Positions 9,093 to 17,576 of a stretch of DNA of 64,000 bases are shown piece after piece. The translations under genes were made by a program, and so were the position numbers. Source of the stretch: Kribbella antiqua (GTDB lineage: Bacteria; Actinomycetota; Actinomycetes; Propionibacteriales; Kribbellaceae); assembly GCF_004345665.1 (NCBI RefSeq), contig NZ_SLWR01000019.1:44327-108326 (forward strand). The letters are read 5' to 3'. The notes beneath the pieces were generated by a model. It searched no databases. It was not told the DNA's origin and was given only the letters and a program-made list of their open reading frames with translations. How positions within the stretch are numbered: position 1 is the first letter of the stretch; the number at the start of each line of letters is the position of its first letter.

Positions 9093-10028
9093 ATGGCACG
9101 AAGGCACCGAGCGACTGAGAACCGCCGGGAGGGCGCCCGCGCAGCGCGTCATCGCGGTCCCGACAGCGAGCGGGTCGACTCCGCATACGACGGCACCGAT
9201 GGACGACCGCGTCCCGGTGCTCCGGACGGCTGGCGTTCGCTGATGAGCGCGGATTACGACTATCCGGAGGAAATCGACAACCTCAGCGGTCGCGAGCGGC
9301 GTCGGGCAAAGAAGAGCTGGCGGCGCGATGACCATGCGCAGCGCATGGCCTGGTTGCGTAGCCAGCGGCAGGCCGAGCCGACCAGCCCGGCGGTCATCGT
9401 TGCCCTGGTCGTCGTGCTGGCGATCATCATCCTTGGTTTGGGCGGCGGTCTGCCACGGTTGCTCGGTGGTAAGAACTCGGACGACGGTGCCCCGATCGGC
9501 CTTCTCACTCCCGGCCGATCGGTCGTGCTGCCGACCGCGCCCTCGAACAGTCAGCCGGCAGGTGAGACGACGCCCGTCGCCACTCCTACCTTGACGCCTC
9601 CTCCGCCCGTGACCGAGAGGCCGTCTGCCGAGTCGACCGCGCTGGCAACTGACGTTGTCGGTGCCTGGGCACGCGCTTTCTACACTCGTGACCCAGCCGC
9701 CGAGACCTATGCGACGCTCGTGGCGAAGTGTGCGAAGTACATGACGCCGGAAGTCGCATCGAGCTTCAGTTCAGCGGGCGATCCGACGTACGACGCACTC
9801 AAGAAGGATGGCGGCAAGTCCACGGTCATCGCGGCGCCGGTCAGTACTCCACCCGTCAATGCCGACGCCCCGGTCGACACCCCGGAGCGGATCACGAGGT
9901 TCGTCAAGGTGACGATCGACGTGACCGGCAAGCACGCCCAGCGATTCGACGTACCCCTGCTCGTCACGCTGGTGAATCAGGACAACCAATGGGTCATCAG
10001 TGAGGTGTCCGGCGGTACCGGACCATGA
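9093..10028 (+). CDS. anchored NTF2/VirB8-like secretion protein
   Basis: 311-residue bitopic protein. A basic cytoplasmic N-terminus is followed by one helix near residues 99-120 (PAVIVALVVVLAIIILGLGG), a proline/threonine linker, and an extracytoplasmic domain of about 130 residues resembling an NTF2-like fold. This is a second TcpC/VirB8-like layout in the same cluster. The ATG at 9093 lies 4 bp after the preceding stop with only a weak ribosome site. An internal ATG at 9243 would drop 50 residues and is an alternative. The role in the channel is inferred from topology and operon position. Confidence 0.68.
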   Translation: MARRHRATENRREGARAARHRGPDSERVDSAYDGTDGRPRPGAPDGWRSLMSADYDYPEEIDNLSGRERRRAKKSWRRDDHAQRMAWLRSQRQAEPTSPAVIVALVVVLAIIILGLGGGLPRLLGGKNSDDGAPIGLLTPGRSVVLPTAPSNSQPAGETTPVATPTLTPPPPVTERPSAESTALATDVVGAWARAFYTRDPAAETYATLVAKCAKYMTPEVASSFSSAGDPTYDALKKDGGKSTVIAAPVSTPPVNADAPVDTPERITRFVKVTIDVTGKHAQRFDVPLLVTLVNQDNQWVISEVSGGTGP

Positions 10029-10049
10029 CCAGTTCAGTGGGGGATCGCG

Positions 10050-11207
10050 ATGTTCGACGAGCGTGATCTCGGTCGGGGCGTCCTGTCGGTCGCGAGCCGG
10101 GGCGTGTTCTTCAAGGCCGCGGCCGCCTTGGCAGTGGTCGGCGTCGCCAGTTTGCTGATGCTGGCTCCTTTTGGAGGTACCAGCCAGCCTCAAGCGGCCT
10201 GCCTTCCGCTGGGGCCAGGTCAAGCCGACAACCCCAATCCCTCGGGAGCGCTGCGGGCCACCCAGCTCTACTTCGCCAAGCTGATCGACCAGGTCGCCAT
10301 CGAACGGGGCCTGCCTGGTCGAGCGACGCTCATCGCACTGATGACCGCGCTGGTGGAGTCCGATCTGCAGAACCTGACCTACGGCGACGCCGACTCGGTC
10401 GGGCTCTTCCAACAGCGGCCCACGGCGGGATGGGCCGAAACAGCTGACCAGATCACGAAGGAGCCCGACGGGCCGGTGTACGCGACCAAGGCCTTCTTCG
10501 GCGGAGCCGATGGGCCGAGCCCGCCCGGTCTGGTCGACATCGACGGTTGGCCGTCCATGGCGCTCGGTGACGCCGCGCAGGCCGTTCAGGTGTCCGCATT
10601 CCCCGAGCGCTACGCACTGCGTGAACAAGAGGCGAGGCGGATCGCCGCTGAGGCCGGTATCGACCTGAACCGACCCGGCAACCCGTACGCCGGTCGCGCG
10701 AACCCGCCGTCGACCGGAACCGTCACCGAAGGCGTCGACCAGGACGACGACTGCGGCGGCCAGGGACTGATCTCCGGCCAACCGGTGAACGGTGTATGGC
10801 CCGAGCAGCAGCAAACCGTCACGGACCCGACCGGAACGGGCGGCCTGGTCACCCCACGTACGGCGGCCTGGGTCGCCGAGGCCCGCAAGAACCTGGGAAC
10901 CCTGAGTATGACCTGCTGGGACGCCCACCTCTGGAACCCGACCAGCGACCACCCCCGGGGCAAGGCCTGCGACGTAATGGTCGGCACCGATGCCCGCCGA
11001 TCATCCGCAGCCCGCGCCCGGGGCGACCAGATCGCCAATTGGGCCATCAAGACAGCAGGCCAGACCGGCGTACATTACGTCATCTGGTACGGCAAAATCT
11101 GGTCCGCCCGCCGAGGCACCTGGATCCCCTACAACGGCGGCGGCGTCTACAACCCCACCGACGCCACCGGCGGCCACTACGACCACGTCCACGTGTCCCT
11201 GTACTGA
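10050..11207 (+). CDS. cell-wall hydrolase: lytic-transglycosylase-like plus M15-like domains
   Basis: 385-residue exported or anchored protein with a hydrophobic segment at about residues 16-42. The first domain has ALVESDLQNL then GLFQQRP and AVQVSAFPERYA, as in actinobacterial transglycosylase-like proteins; the Glu in LVES is the likely catalytic acid. The C-terminal domain contains HPRGKACDV and HYDHVHVS, the His/Asp/His zinc pattern of M15/VanY-like peptidases. The protein should cut both glycan and peptide to open the wall for the secretion channel, the VirB1/TcpG role. A GGGGGA ribosome site precedes the ATG. The domain split is inferred from motifs. Confidence 0.8.
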   Translation: MFDERDLGRGVLSVASRGVFFKAAAALAVVGVASLLMLAPFGGTSQPQAACLPLGPGQADNPNPSGALRATQLYFAKLIDQVAIERGLPGRATLIALMTALVESDLQNLTYGDADSVGLFQQRPTAGWAETADQITKEPDGPVYATKAFFGGADGPSPPGLVDIDGWPSMALGDAAQAVQVSAFPERYALREQEARRIAAEAGIDLNRPGNPYAGRANPPSTGTVTEGVDQDDDCGGQGLISGQPVNGVWPEQQQTVTDPTGTGGLVTPRTAAWVAEARKNLGTLSMTCWDAHLWNPTSDHPRGKACDVMVGTDARRSSAARARGDQIANWAIKTAGQTGVHYVIWYGKIWSARRGTWIPYNGGGVYNPTDATGGHYDHVHVSLY

Positions 11208-11267
11208 TGATCGATGTCTCCGTAGTGTGCCGCGTGTGGCTGAGGTAACGCAGGAAGTGAGTGCTCA

Positions 11268-12326
11268 ATGACCAGCCCAGGTAATCCGAACGACCAAAAC
11301 GGTGCCTGGACAAACGGACCATGGCATCCAACCGATCCACCAAATCCCGATCCCCATCGAAAGATGCCGCCGTCTCCACAGTGGGGCCAGTTGCCACCGG
11401 GCGCGTCCGGCATATCGGATGGACGGGGCGGTCCCAGGACGACCGGCGGTCGTGTGGAGGTCTCGGCAGCCACAACTCTCCTCACTGCGATCCCGTGGTT
11501 CTTCTGGAGCTTCGTCACCGTCTCCTGGATAGCCGGAATCATCGGCTTCGGTTACGGGTGGATCCTCGTACTGGTCTGGATTTTGTCCGGAGCAGTTGTC
11601 TTCATCCATCCGGTCGAGGATTGGATTGCTCGTTACCTGTTCCGTCTCCGGAAGCCGACTCTGGTCGAAGATCAACGCATAGCTTCGGTCTGGCCGCAGT
11701 TGTCGAGCCGTGCTGGGGTGGAGGCCGGCAAATATTCCGTGTGGATTCAGGAGTCGGAAGATGCCAACGCGACGCCGACCCCCGGTCACGTCGTCGCCGT
11801 GACGACATGGTCGTTGTACAACCTGCCGGCGGCGCATTTGGAGGGCGTGCTGGCACACGACCTCAGTCATCACCTGGGCGGACGTACGTGGCTCAGTCTG
11901 CTGAGCTTCTGGTACTCGATTCCTGCTCGGTGCGCGCTCATCGGCGTACGTGCACTTGTGCGCTTGATGAAGGCTGTCCCTGCGGTCGGATGTCTGGTCG
12001 TTGGCTTCCTGACGCTCGGATATCTGGGGATACTGCTCGCGGTACTGACATTCGACGACAGTCTGACGTTGCCGCTCCTGTTCCTCACCCCGTTTGTCGC
12101 GCCGCCGATTCTCGCGTGGCTCGGTCGTCGAGAGGTCATGCAGGCCGATCGTCGGGCCGCGGCAATGGGCTATGGACCCACCATCGTGCAGGTTCTCTAC
12201 GGGTGGCAGGTCCAGCATCAGAACATGCTCGGCCGAGAGGCCAACCGACGCTCCCAGTTGATGTCGAGCACTCCGTCTCTCGGCGACCGGGTCCGCGCGC
12301 TCGAGGGACTAGCGCCGCTGGCATAG
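11268..12326 (+). CDS. M48-like membrane protein with Asp in place of the catalytic Glu
   Basis: 352-residue integral membrane protein. Residues 1-60 are hydrophilic, two helices lie near 65-110, and further hydrophobic segments near 225-285. The M48 (HtpX/Ste24) signature appears as HDLSHH: His197 and His201 are kept but residue 198 is Asp, not the usual catalytic Glu. The downstream third-ligand motif is present as E289-VMQA-D. It may therefore be a weakened or non-catalytic peptidase, perhaps a chaperone or scaffold for the secretion machine. It is the last gene of the run, 60 bp after the wall hydrolase. No strong ribosome site is seen. Confidence 0.72.
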   Translation: MTSPGNPNDQNGAWTNGPWHPTDPPNPDPHRKMPPSPQWGQLPPGASGISDGRGGPRTTGGRVEVSAATTLLTAIPWFFWSFVTVSWIAGIIGFGYGWILVLVWILSGAVVFIHPVEDWIARYLFRLRKPTLVEDQRIASVWPQLSSRAGVEAGKYSVWIQESEDANATPTPGHVVAVTTWSLYNLPAAHLEGVLAHDLSHHLGGRTWLSLLSFWYSIPARCALIGVRALVRLMKAVPAVGCLVVGFLTLGYLGILLAVLTFDDSLTLPLLFLTPFVAPPILAWLGRREVMQADRRAAAMGYGPTIVQVLYGWQVQHQNMLGREANRRSQLMSSTPSLGDRVRALEGLAPLA

Positions 12327-12445
12327 TGCGTTGAGCAACATGGGGAATACCGGCTCCGGAATTCGTCCCGTTAAGTGCCGGCGGTCCTTGTCAGTAGCGC
12401 CGATGTTGGCTCGCCCCTGCTGAGCGGAGGCACATTCGATCTGGC

Positions 12446-13549
12446 TCAGTCCGCGATGCGCTTAATGTCGTGGGTTGCTTCTGGGGCGGTGAAGGTCAGC
12501 AGGTTGTGGGCTTCGGATTCGATGGATTGCCAGGTTTGGGATGTGAGCTTGGTGATCGGCTCGATTTCCAGGCTGGCGGTTTGTTTGTTGGGGCGGGTTA
12601 GTTTCCAGAGGGCGGCTGCGCGGCCGTTGTGGAGGGTGCTGCCTCGGGTCAGGACCTCTTGAAGGGTTAGTTGCCGGCGGGTGGCGGTGTCGATCCAGCG
12701 GGATCGGTCGGCGTGGGAGAGGAGGAGGTTGTCGTATTCCGGGAGGAAGCGAGTAGGGACCTCGGTGTCTTCGTCGGGGAGGGTGATGCCGGGCAGGTCG
12801 TAGAGGGTGCGGCCTGAGTCGGCGTCGGTGTAGGTGCGGAGGTCGAGGCGGTCAAAGACTTCGGCGAGCCGGGTGAGGCCGGACCAGGTTTGGGCGTCGG
12901 CTACCGAGGCCGGTCCGTACGCGGCCAGGTAGCGCCGTACGAGATCGTCGACGGACGGCGCGGGATCGACGGCGGATCCGAGCCAGAGGTCGGCGGTCGA
13001 CATCGCCGGGTTGCCGCCCTTGCCCCAGATGCCGCGCGGTGGGGTCTGGATGGTGGGTAGCAGGCAGCGTACGGCGTGGGCCAGCGCGGCCGGATCGCGG
13101 TCGGGCCACAGCGGGGCGAGGTGCTCACGCAGGTGTACGGCGGTCGCCGGGCCGGCGGTCATGCGTTCGATGCCGGCCTTCAGTACGGCGTCGATGTCGA
13201 TGCCTTCGAGGCGATGCCGCCCGTACGTCTGGTTCTGGAAGACCTCACGCTCGAGCATCGGCTGGATCAGCGGACGGAACGCGAGGAAATCGCGGCTCGA
13301 CATCAGGTGGATCGTTGCCCGCATCATCGAACCGCGCACCGCCTTGCGATCCTCGATGAGGCCCGCGAGCTCGCCCGGTTCGAAGTTGTTGAGGCGTGTC
13401 CACAGGCCGACGTACGGCGCGAGCGGGGACTGGGCTTGCATGCCGACGAGATGTTCGATCGTCTCCAGCGCGGTCGCGTCATGGCGCTCGATCAGCCACT
13501 GCCGCTGGAGCGTGGCGCGGTTCTGGGCCTGCAGACTCAACTTCGACAT
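12446..13549 (-). CDS. winged-helix DNA-binding domain protein (YcaQ/AlkX-like)
   Basis: 367-residue protein of the winged-helix family that includes E. coli YcaQ/AlkX-like factors (Pfam HTH_42). Some members are DNA glycosylases or nucleases acting on alkylated or crosslinked DNA. Typical signatures are the N-terminal VGMQAQSPLAPYVGLWTRL, a central GYxR-like region and a C-terminal LPEYDNLLLSHADR stretch. I chose the ATG at 13549, preceded by GAGAGGATC. It stands alone on the minus strand, divergent from the toxin-antitoxin pair. Activity is not demonstrable from sequence. Confidence 0.85.
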   Translation of the reverse strand: MSKLSLQAQNRATLQRQWLIERHDATALETIEHLVGMQAQSPLAPYVGLWTRLNNFEPGELAGLIEDRKAVRGSMMRATIHLMSSRDFLAFRPLIQPMLEREVFQNQTYGRHRLEGIDIDAVLKAGIERMTAGPATAVHLREHLAPLWPDRDPAALAHAVRCLLPTIQTPPRGIWGKGGNPAMSTADLWLGSAVDPAPSVDDLVRRYLAAYGPASVADAQTWSGLTRLAEVFDRLDLRTYTDADSGRTLYDLPGITLPDEDTEVPTRFLPEYDNLLLSHADRSRWIDTATRRQLTLQEVLTRGSTLHNGRAAALWKLTRPNKQTASLEIEPITKLTSQTWQSIESEAHNLLTFTAPEATHDIKRIAD

Positions 13550-13720
13550 GGCTGATCCTCTCGTGCTCATGAGTTCAACGCTAGGCAGGGAAGCGGCCAA
13601 CTTCGGTCCTCTATTCGTACGACGTGCAGCCGGCGACGGGTCGCACGTCGTACGAGCGGAAGCCGCCACTCCTGTGGATAACTTCGGACCCGGTGGGCCG
13701 GAAACCAATAGATTCAAGGC

Positions 13721-14215
13721 ATGACCGGATTGCCTTCCGTAGACGATGTCCGTGCCGACCTGCCTGCCATCCTGGAGCGGTTCCGCGCGAGGCGCACGCG
13801 TGCGTTCAGCTTCGGCGCTGGTGTGCCTGAAGCGGTGGTGCTGACGTACGACGAGTTCGAAGACCTCGGCGGCGAAGCCAAGTTCGCCGTCGGCGACGAC
13901 GTCCTCGAGCCAGCCCAACTGGCGAGACGATTGGCCGCCGTGGTGGGCGCCGCCCGAACAGGTGAGGGCGACCCAGTGGTCTGGGGCGAAGCCGGCGAAC
14001 CAGAGGCAGTCGTCATGTCGACCGCCCAATACCGCTCCCTCCGAGGCGACGACGAACCACCGGCTGGTGTGATCGACGACCCAACCGCCCGCACCTACGC
14101 AACAGAACCACTCCCAGACAGCCGACCCTTCGATCTGGATGAGATCGCCGCGCTGATGGGACCAGAGGCTGTCCAGGAGTTGGAGGAGATTCGCCGTGAA
14201 GGCGACAACCCGTGA
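13721..14215 (+). CDS. Phd/YefM-like antitoxin with two similar halves
   Basis: 164-residue protein upstream of and overlapping a RelE/ParE-like toxin frame. Two related segments are visible: residues 1-52 (LPAILERFRARR...VVLTYDEFEDL) and about 60-108 (LARRLAAVVGAAR...VVMSTAQYRSL). Each resembles the Phd N-terminal DNA-binding fold. The acidic tail to residue 164 is the likely toxin-binding part. The gene would bind its own promoter and neutralise the toxin. Its stop overlaps the GTG of the next gene (GTGA), the usual coupled layout. The duplicated Phd fold is an inference from sequence similarity of the halves. Confidence 0.7.
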   Translation: MTGLPSVDDVRADLPAILERFRARRTRAFSFGAGVPEAVVLTYDEFEDLGGEAKFAVGDDVLEPAQLARRLAAVVGAARTGEGDPVVWGEAGEPEAVVMSTAQYRSLRGDDEPPAGVIDDPTARTYATEPLPDSRPFDLDEIAALMGPEAVQELEEIRREGDNP

Positions 14216-14864
14216 GCGGCCATCGGGGCTACGAGCTGTTGCTCACGAGCCAGTTCGTCGACGATCTTCGTCGTTTGGCGGCAGATGCCCGCGCCGCGAC
14301 CCCACTAAGGCGTTCCTCCGACGGCAGCTCCTGCGGCAGCTCGAGCAGCTCAGCGAGGGAACTACCGACGGGCACCATGCGCTCGGATACGAACCAGGGA
14401 AAGGGGACCTGCGGGACTGCGTGACGGACTATGTGCAGTCGCATCCGGAACGGAAGGCGGACTATCGGCTGGTGTTCCGGGAGATCGGTCCGGCAGCGCC
14501 GGGGGAGCGGCCGCGACGGGAGTTGCTCGCGATCAAGCCTCGGCGCGGCTCGAACAACATCTACGCGCATGTGTGCGCCCGCCTGAAGCGCCATCCAGCT
14601 GACCGCCAACCGGGCTTGAACCGTTTCGGCGATCGACCAGCGGATTCCGGCGGGAACCAGGCGACCCGGCAGGCAGAGTTGGATGCGAAGAGGGCGATCG
14701 CACACGCTTGGGCCGGGCAGCAACCGTTGGCGTCCTCCCGCCCACTCGACCTGGCCGGCCTGACCGTCGCACGCACCACCTCGTCTCGTCGCAGTGCCAG
14801 GCACCGCTTGAGCCCGACGCACCACAGCCCCACTCATCCCCGCAACCGCGCCGCCGGCCTCTAA
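14212..14864 (+). pseudogene. RelE/ParE-like toxin broken by a frameshift
   Basis: The GTG at 14212 overlaps the antitoxin stop. The first 28 or so codons read a toxin-like start (YELLLTSQFVDDLRRLAADARA). Near 14296 the frame is lost, and the protein continues in another frame with DPTKAFLRRQLLRQL, DYRLVFREI and RRGSNNIYAHVCARL to a stop at 14864. One base missing from the run gcccgcgccgcgacc would explain it. Joined, the product would be about 217 residues, long for RelE because of a C-terminal extension. It is either a real inactivation, leaving an antitoxin without a toxin, or a sequencing error. Confidence 0.7.
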
Positions 14865-14902
14865 AGAGGTCGGCCGCCCGCCCGCACCGTCGTACTCGGT
14901 GG

Positions 14903-15092
14903 GCGTTGCAGGCTGCTGCAGCCTGTGGAAACACCCGTCGGCGAACACCCTCCGTATGACACCCTTACACCGACCGCACTCACGATCGGAGCCGTACCGC
15001 ATGATCCGCCGACCGCTCACCCTGACCGTTGCCACGCTCTGCGGCGCCCTAGCGCTAACCGCCTGCAACGGCTCCCCCGAAGCCGGCCGGCC
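14903..15092 (+). repeat. duplicated 5' block, copy 1
   Basis: Copy 1 of a roughly 190-bp block shared with 16863-17053. It covers the leader and the signal-peptide codons of the lipoprotein gene starting at 15001. From about 14940 the two copies differ at only a few positions. The offset to copy 2 is 1961 bp. Confidence 0.93.
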
Positions 15093-15606
15093 CGACCCGA
15101 CGCCAACCTCTGCATCGCCAACCCCCACCCCAACCGCTCCATCCACTCCTGCCTGGACCCCAGAGGAACAGGCTTCCGTTACCGCTGCGACAGCGCAGTA
15201 CAAGATCGCTCGTGCCGCCATCGACGCGGCGCTGCACAGCCCGTCCACGGCAACTCGCGCCAAGCTTGCGCAGGCTGGAAACGGCGGTGCCTGGATCATT
15301 GACGTCCTGGGTGATGTGAAGTTCAACCAGGACCATGGGTGGTACCAGGAGGGCAGGGTGGTCATAGAGTCCGTGTCCGTTGCCTCGGTGAAGCTGCAGG
15401 CGCCACAACCCGAGGTTCGTCTGAACGTGTGTCTCGATACGTCCAAGACCTCCATCCGCTACCAGGCGAATCGGAAGCCCGTGCCCGTGGGCCCGGACAA
15501 CGGAGATCGACACAAGGCTCAAGCCGCTCTGGTCTACGCGCCGCCGGCTGGTCAGACCAAGAAGATGTGGTTCCTCGTCGCGGAGGAAGGTTCAGGCACA
15601 TGTTGA
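15001..15606 (+). CDS. lipoprotein, copy 1 of a duplicated pair
   Basis: 201-residue exported lipoprotein of unknown function. It has basic IRRP, a hydrophobic core and the lipobox LTAC, with Cys near residue 21 as the lipidation site. A Pro/Thr/Ser linker follows, then WTPEEQA and a globular alpha/beta domain of about 140 residues containing GNGGAW and a C-terminal MWFLVAEEGSGTC. CGGAGCC precedes the ATG; upstream in-frame ATGs lie in the repeated leader. Its stop overlaps the next gene region. The paralogue at 16962 has the same signal peptide but a diverged mature part. I do not recognise the family. Confidence 0.8.
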   Translation: MIRRPLTLTVATLCGALALTACNGSPEAGRPDPTPTSASPTPTPTAPSTPAWTPEEQASVTAATAQYKIARAAIDAALHSPSTATRAKLAQAGNGGAWIIDVLGDVKFNQDHGWYQEGRVVIESVSVASVKLQAPQPEVRLNVCLDTSKTSIRYQANRKPVPVGPDNGDRHKAQAALVYAPPAGQTKKMWFLVAEEGSGTC

Positions 15607-16595
15607 TGGCTGGCGCACGTGCCCTGGCGACGATTCTGATCACAATGGCTGCAGCGTTTGCGCAGGTTGGATCGGCGGCAGCGGATGACAAGGTGCCGCC
15701 GAAGCCCGAGGGAGACTACGTCCTGGTCTGCTACAGCAACCACAAATGTCTATGGGTTCTCCGCTCAGTCGTCGAGAACGGCCAGCCATCAACGACGTCT
15801 CCCGGCAAGAAGCCCGTCAAGAAGGTCACGCCGGCATGTCAGTTCGGTGGTGCTGCGCAGGCGTGTACCTCGGCATTGGGTAACTGGTCGAACAGCCAGC
15901 AGTGCTATCTGCAGAGCCTGAGTCCACAACCTCCTTACAGCGACCCCCGGTGGCAGGGTCACACGGATGGGGCTGTCTGGGCTTGTGTGCGGGAGCAGGG
16001 GTATGACGAGGGGGAGCATTTGGTGACGAGGTGGGTGTGGTTGCCTGGGGCGCCTGACACCGTCGTCGTCGATCCAGTGACGTTGGCTTATCAGGCGATT
16101 GCGGCGATGGAGTTGGCGCCGCCGATGGTTCGGACAGCGCCGGGGGTTGGGCAGGTTGGGCTCGTCAATATGCCTGTGTGGTTGTGGGTTGAGAAGACGG
16201 AGAACACTTGGGGGCCGATTACTCGGAGTGCGAGTGTGCCGGGGTTGGGTGTGACGGCTACTGGGCGGGTGGTGGCTGTTGATTGGGCTATGGGGGATGG
16301 GAGGACGGTGCGGTGTGCGGGGGCTGGGACGCCGTACGAGAAGTCCATGGGGGTGAAGGATTCGCCTGATTGTGGGCATCGGTACAAGGAGACGTCTCGC
16401 GAGTTGCCGAAGTGCGCGTACCCGGTGACGGCTACTGCTCAGTGGGACATCACGTGGCAGAGCACCCTCGGCGAAACTGGGCAGATCTCGATGACGCAGC
16501 AGGCCACGATCCAGCTGAGGATCGCCGAGGCGATTCCGGTACTGGTCGATCCCAACGCCCCCGAGGCTGCCGCTCCAGCCAAAGCCAGCTGCTGA
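15600..16595 (+). CDS. secreted PKD-like protein, copy 1
   Basis: 331-residue exported protein with a signal peptide ending near VGSAAAD. A Cys-containing region (GNWSNSQQCY, QPPYSDPRWQGHTDGAVWAC) is followed by a conserved GLVNMPVWLW motif and a PKD/Ig-like domain (VDWAMGDG, CGHRY, YPVTATAQW). Actinobacterial relatives are often labelled ATP/GTP-binding proteins, but I see no nucleotide-binding motif. The ATG at 15600 follows GAGGAAGG and overlaps the lipoprotein stop by 7 bp. It is probably an exported partner of that lipoprotein. From about 15960 to 16390 its codon use shifts to TTG, GGG and GTT, unlike neighbouring genes. Confidence 0.8.
   Translation: MLMAGARALATILITMAAAFAQVGSAAADDKVPPKPEGDYVLVCYSNHKCLWVLRSVVENGQPSTTSPGKKPVKKVTPACQFGGAAQACTSALGNWSNSQQCYLQSLSPQPPYSDPRWQGHTDGAVWACVREQGYDEGEHLVTRWVWLPGAPDTVVVDPVTLAYQAIAAMELAPPMVRTAPGVGQVGLVNMPVWLWVEKTENTWGPITRSASVPGLGVTATGRVVAVDWAMGDGRTVRCAGAGTPYEKSMGVKDSPDCGHRYKETSRELPKCAYPVTATAQWDITWQSTLGETGQISMTQQATIQLRIAEAIPVLVDPNAPEAAAPAKASC
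16141..16496 (+). repeat. duplicated 3' block, copy 1
   Basis: A 356-bp block inside the secreted-protein gene, nearly identical to 18102-18457. By eye there are about seven mismatches. It encodes the GLVNMPVWLW and PKD-like part. The offset to the second copy is 1961 bp, the same as for the 5' block. Confidence 0.93.
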
Positions 16596-16961
16596 CATTC
16601 CTGTTCGCAGCCGAGCAATCCGCGGCTGCGCGAGAGCGGGCAGCTGCGTTCGCGTGGCCATTAGTGGCCGGATGAACTCCACCCGAGACACTCCGCGATG
16701 GTGCAGCGCGGTGCGACTGTCTGTGGCGTGCTTCGGCGCGTTGCAACCGGCCGTAACCAGGAGCGGATCTTCCTGGGCCATCGACGCGATGTTGAGTACG
16801 TGGCTGTTGTCGGGCCGGGCAAGTGCCAGGGGCGCTCCGTCGATGACCGCCGTCAGTTCCAGGCGCTGCAGGTTCCTGCAGGCTGTGGAAAACGGCCGTC
16901 GGTGAACACCCTCCGTATGACACCCTTACACCGACCGCACTCACGATCGGAGCCGTACCGC
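16596..16961. other. intergenic region between the duplicated pairs
   Basis: This is 366 bp between the first secreted-protein gene and the second lipoprotein gene. From 16863 it is the second copy of the repeated leader. The part 16596-16862 contains only weak open frames on either strand, and none has a convincing ribosome site or family resemblance. It may hold the promoter for the second pair. Confidence 0.5.
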
Positions 16962-17053
16962 ATGATCCGCCGACCGCTCACCCTGACCGTTGCCACGCTC
17001 TGCGCCGCCCTAGCGCTAACCGCCTGCAACGGCTCCCCAGAAGCCGGCCGGCC
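16863..17053 (+). repeat. duplicated 5' block, copy 2
   Basis: Second copy of the leader plus signal-peptide block at 14903-15092. After the lipobox and the EAGRP codons the two genes diverge sharply. Confidence 0.93.
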
Positions 17054-17576
17054 AAATTCCACCGTTACCGCCTCCAGTCGAACTCCGACTCCCACGCTCA
17101 GCACCCCCGCCGCTACTCCCACCTGGACACCCGAGGAACAGGCAGCGATCACGGCCGCCAAGGCGCAATACGCGGCGGCGCGTACCGCCGCTGGCGTCGC
17201 GCTCCACGATCCGCGTACCGCAAGTCGCGACCAGTTGGAAGCGGCCGGGAATGGCGGCGCCTGGCTGACATCAATCGTCGAGCGCATCGTCTTCCTGCGT
17301 GACCGGGGGCTTTATCAGAGCGGAAACGCCAAGATCGTCTCCGCGTCCACAACCTCTGTGGACCTCGCGGCGGAGCAGCCCTTGGTGGTTCTCAAGAGTT
17401 GCATCGACGGCGCCGGAGTGATGATGCGCTATCGCGCGACTGGTAAACCGGTGCCAGTCGTCACCACCAAAGACGGTGCTCGGCACACGATGAGCGTTCG
17501 CCTCGTCTATGCGACTGCGAAGACCGGATCCAAGAGGTGGTTCCTGGTCGAGGAGAAGGCGACCGGAACATGCTGA
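16962..17576 (+). CDS. lipoprotein, copy 2 of a duplicated pair
   Basis: 204-residue paralogue of the lipoprotein at 15001. The signal peptide and lipobox (LTAC) are the same except for one Gly to Ala change. A Thr/Pro/Ser linker, WTPEEQA and a diverged mature domain follow, keeping the GNGGAW, VLKSCIDG and RWFLVEEKATGTC landmarks. Conservation of these scattered landmarks despite low overall identity suggests both copies are under selection. CGGAGCC precedes the ATG. It overlaps the following secreted-protein gene by 7 bp, as in the first pair. Confidence 0.8.
   Translation: MIRRPLTLTVATLCAALALTACNGSPEAGRPNSTVTASSRTPTPTLSTPAATPTWTPEEQAAITAAKAQYAAARTAAGVALHDPRTASRDQLEAAGNGGAWLTSIVERIVFLRDRGLYQSGNAKIVSASTTSVDLAAEQPLVVLKSCIDGAGVMMRYRATGKPVPVVTTKDGARHTMSVRLVYATAKTGSKRWFLVEEKATGTC

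Noticed and set aside
1805..12326. Complete integrative conjugative element
   Set aside because: No integrase, relaxase, replication gene, coupling protein or flanking direct repeats are seen in the window.
16654..16905. Short frames between the duplicated pairs, read on both strands
   Set aside because: No ribosome site, no recognisable motif, and part of the stretch is the duplicated leader.
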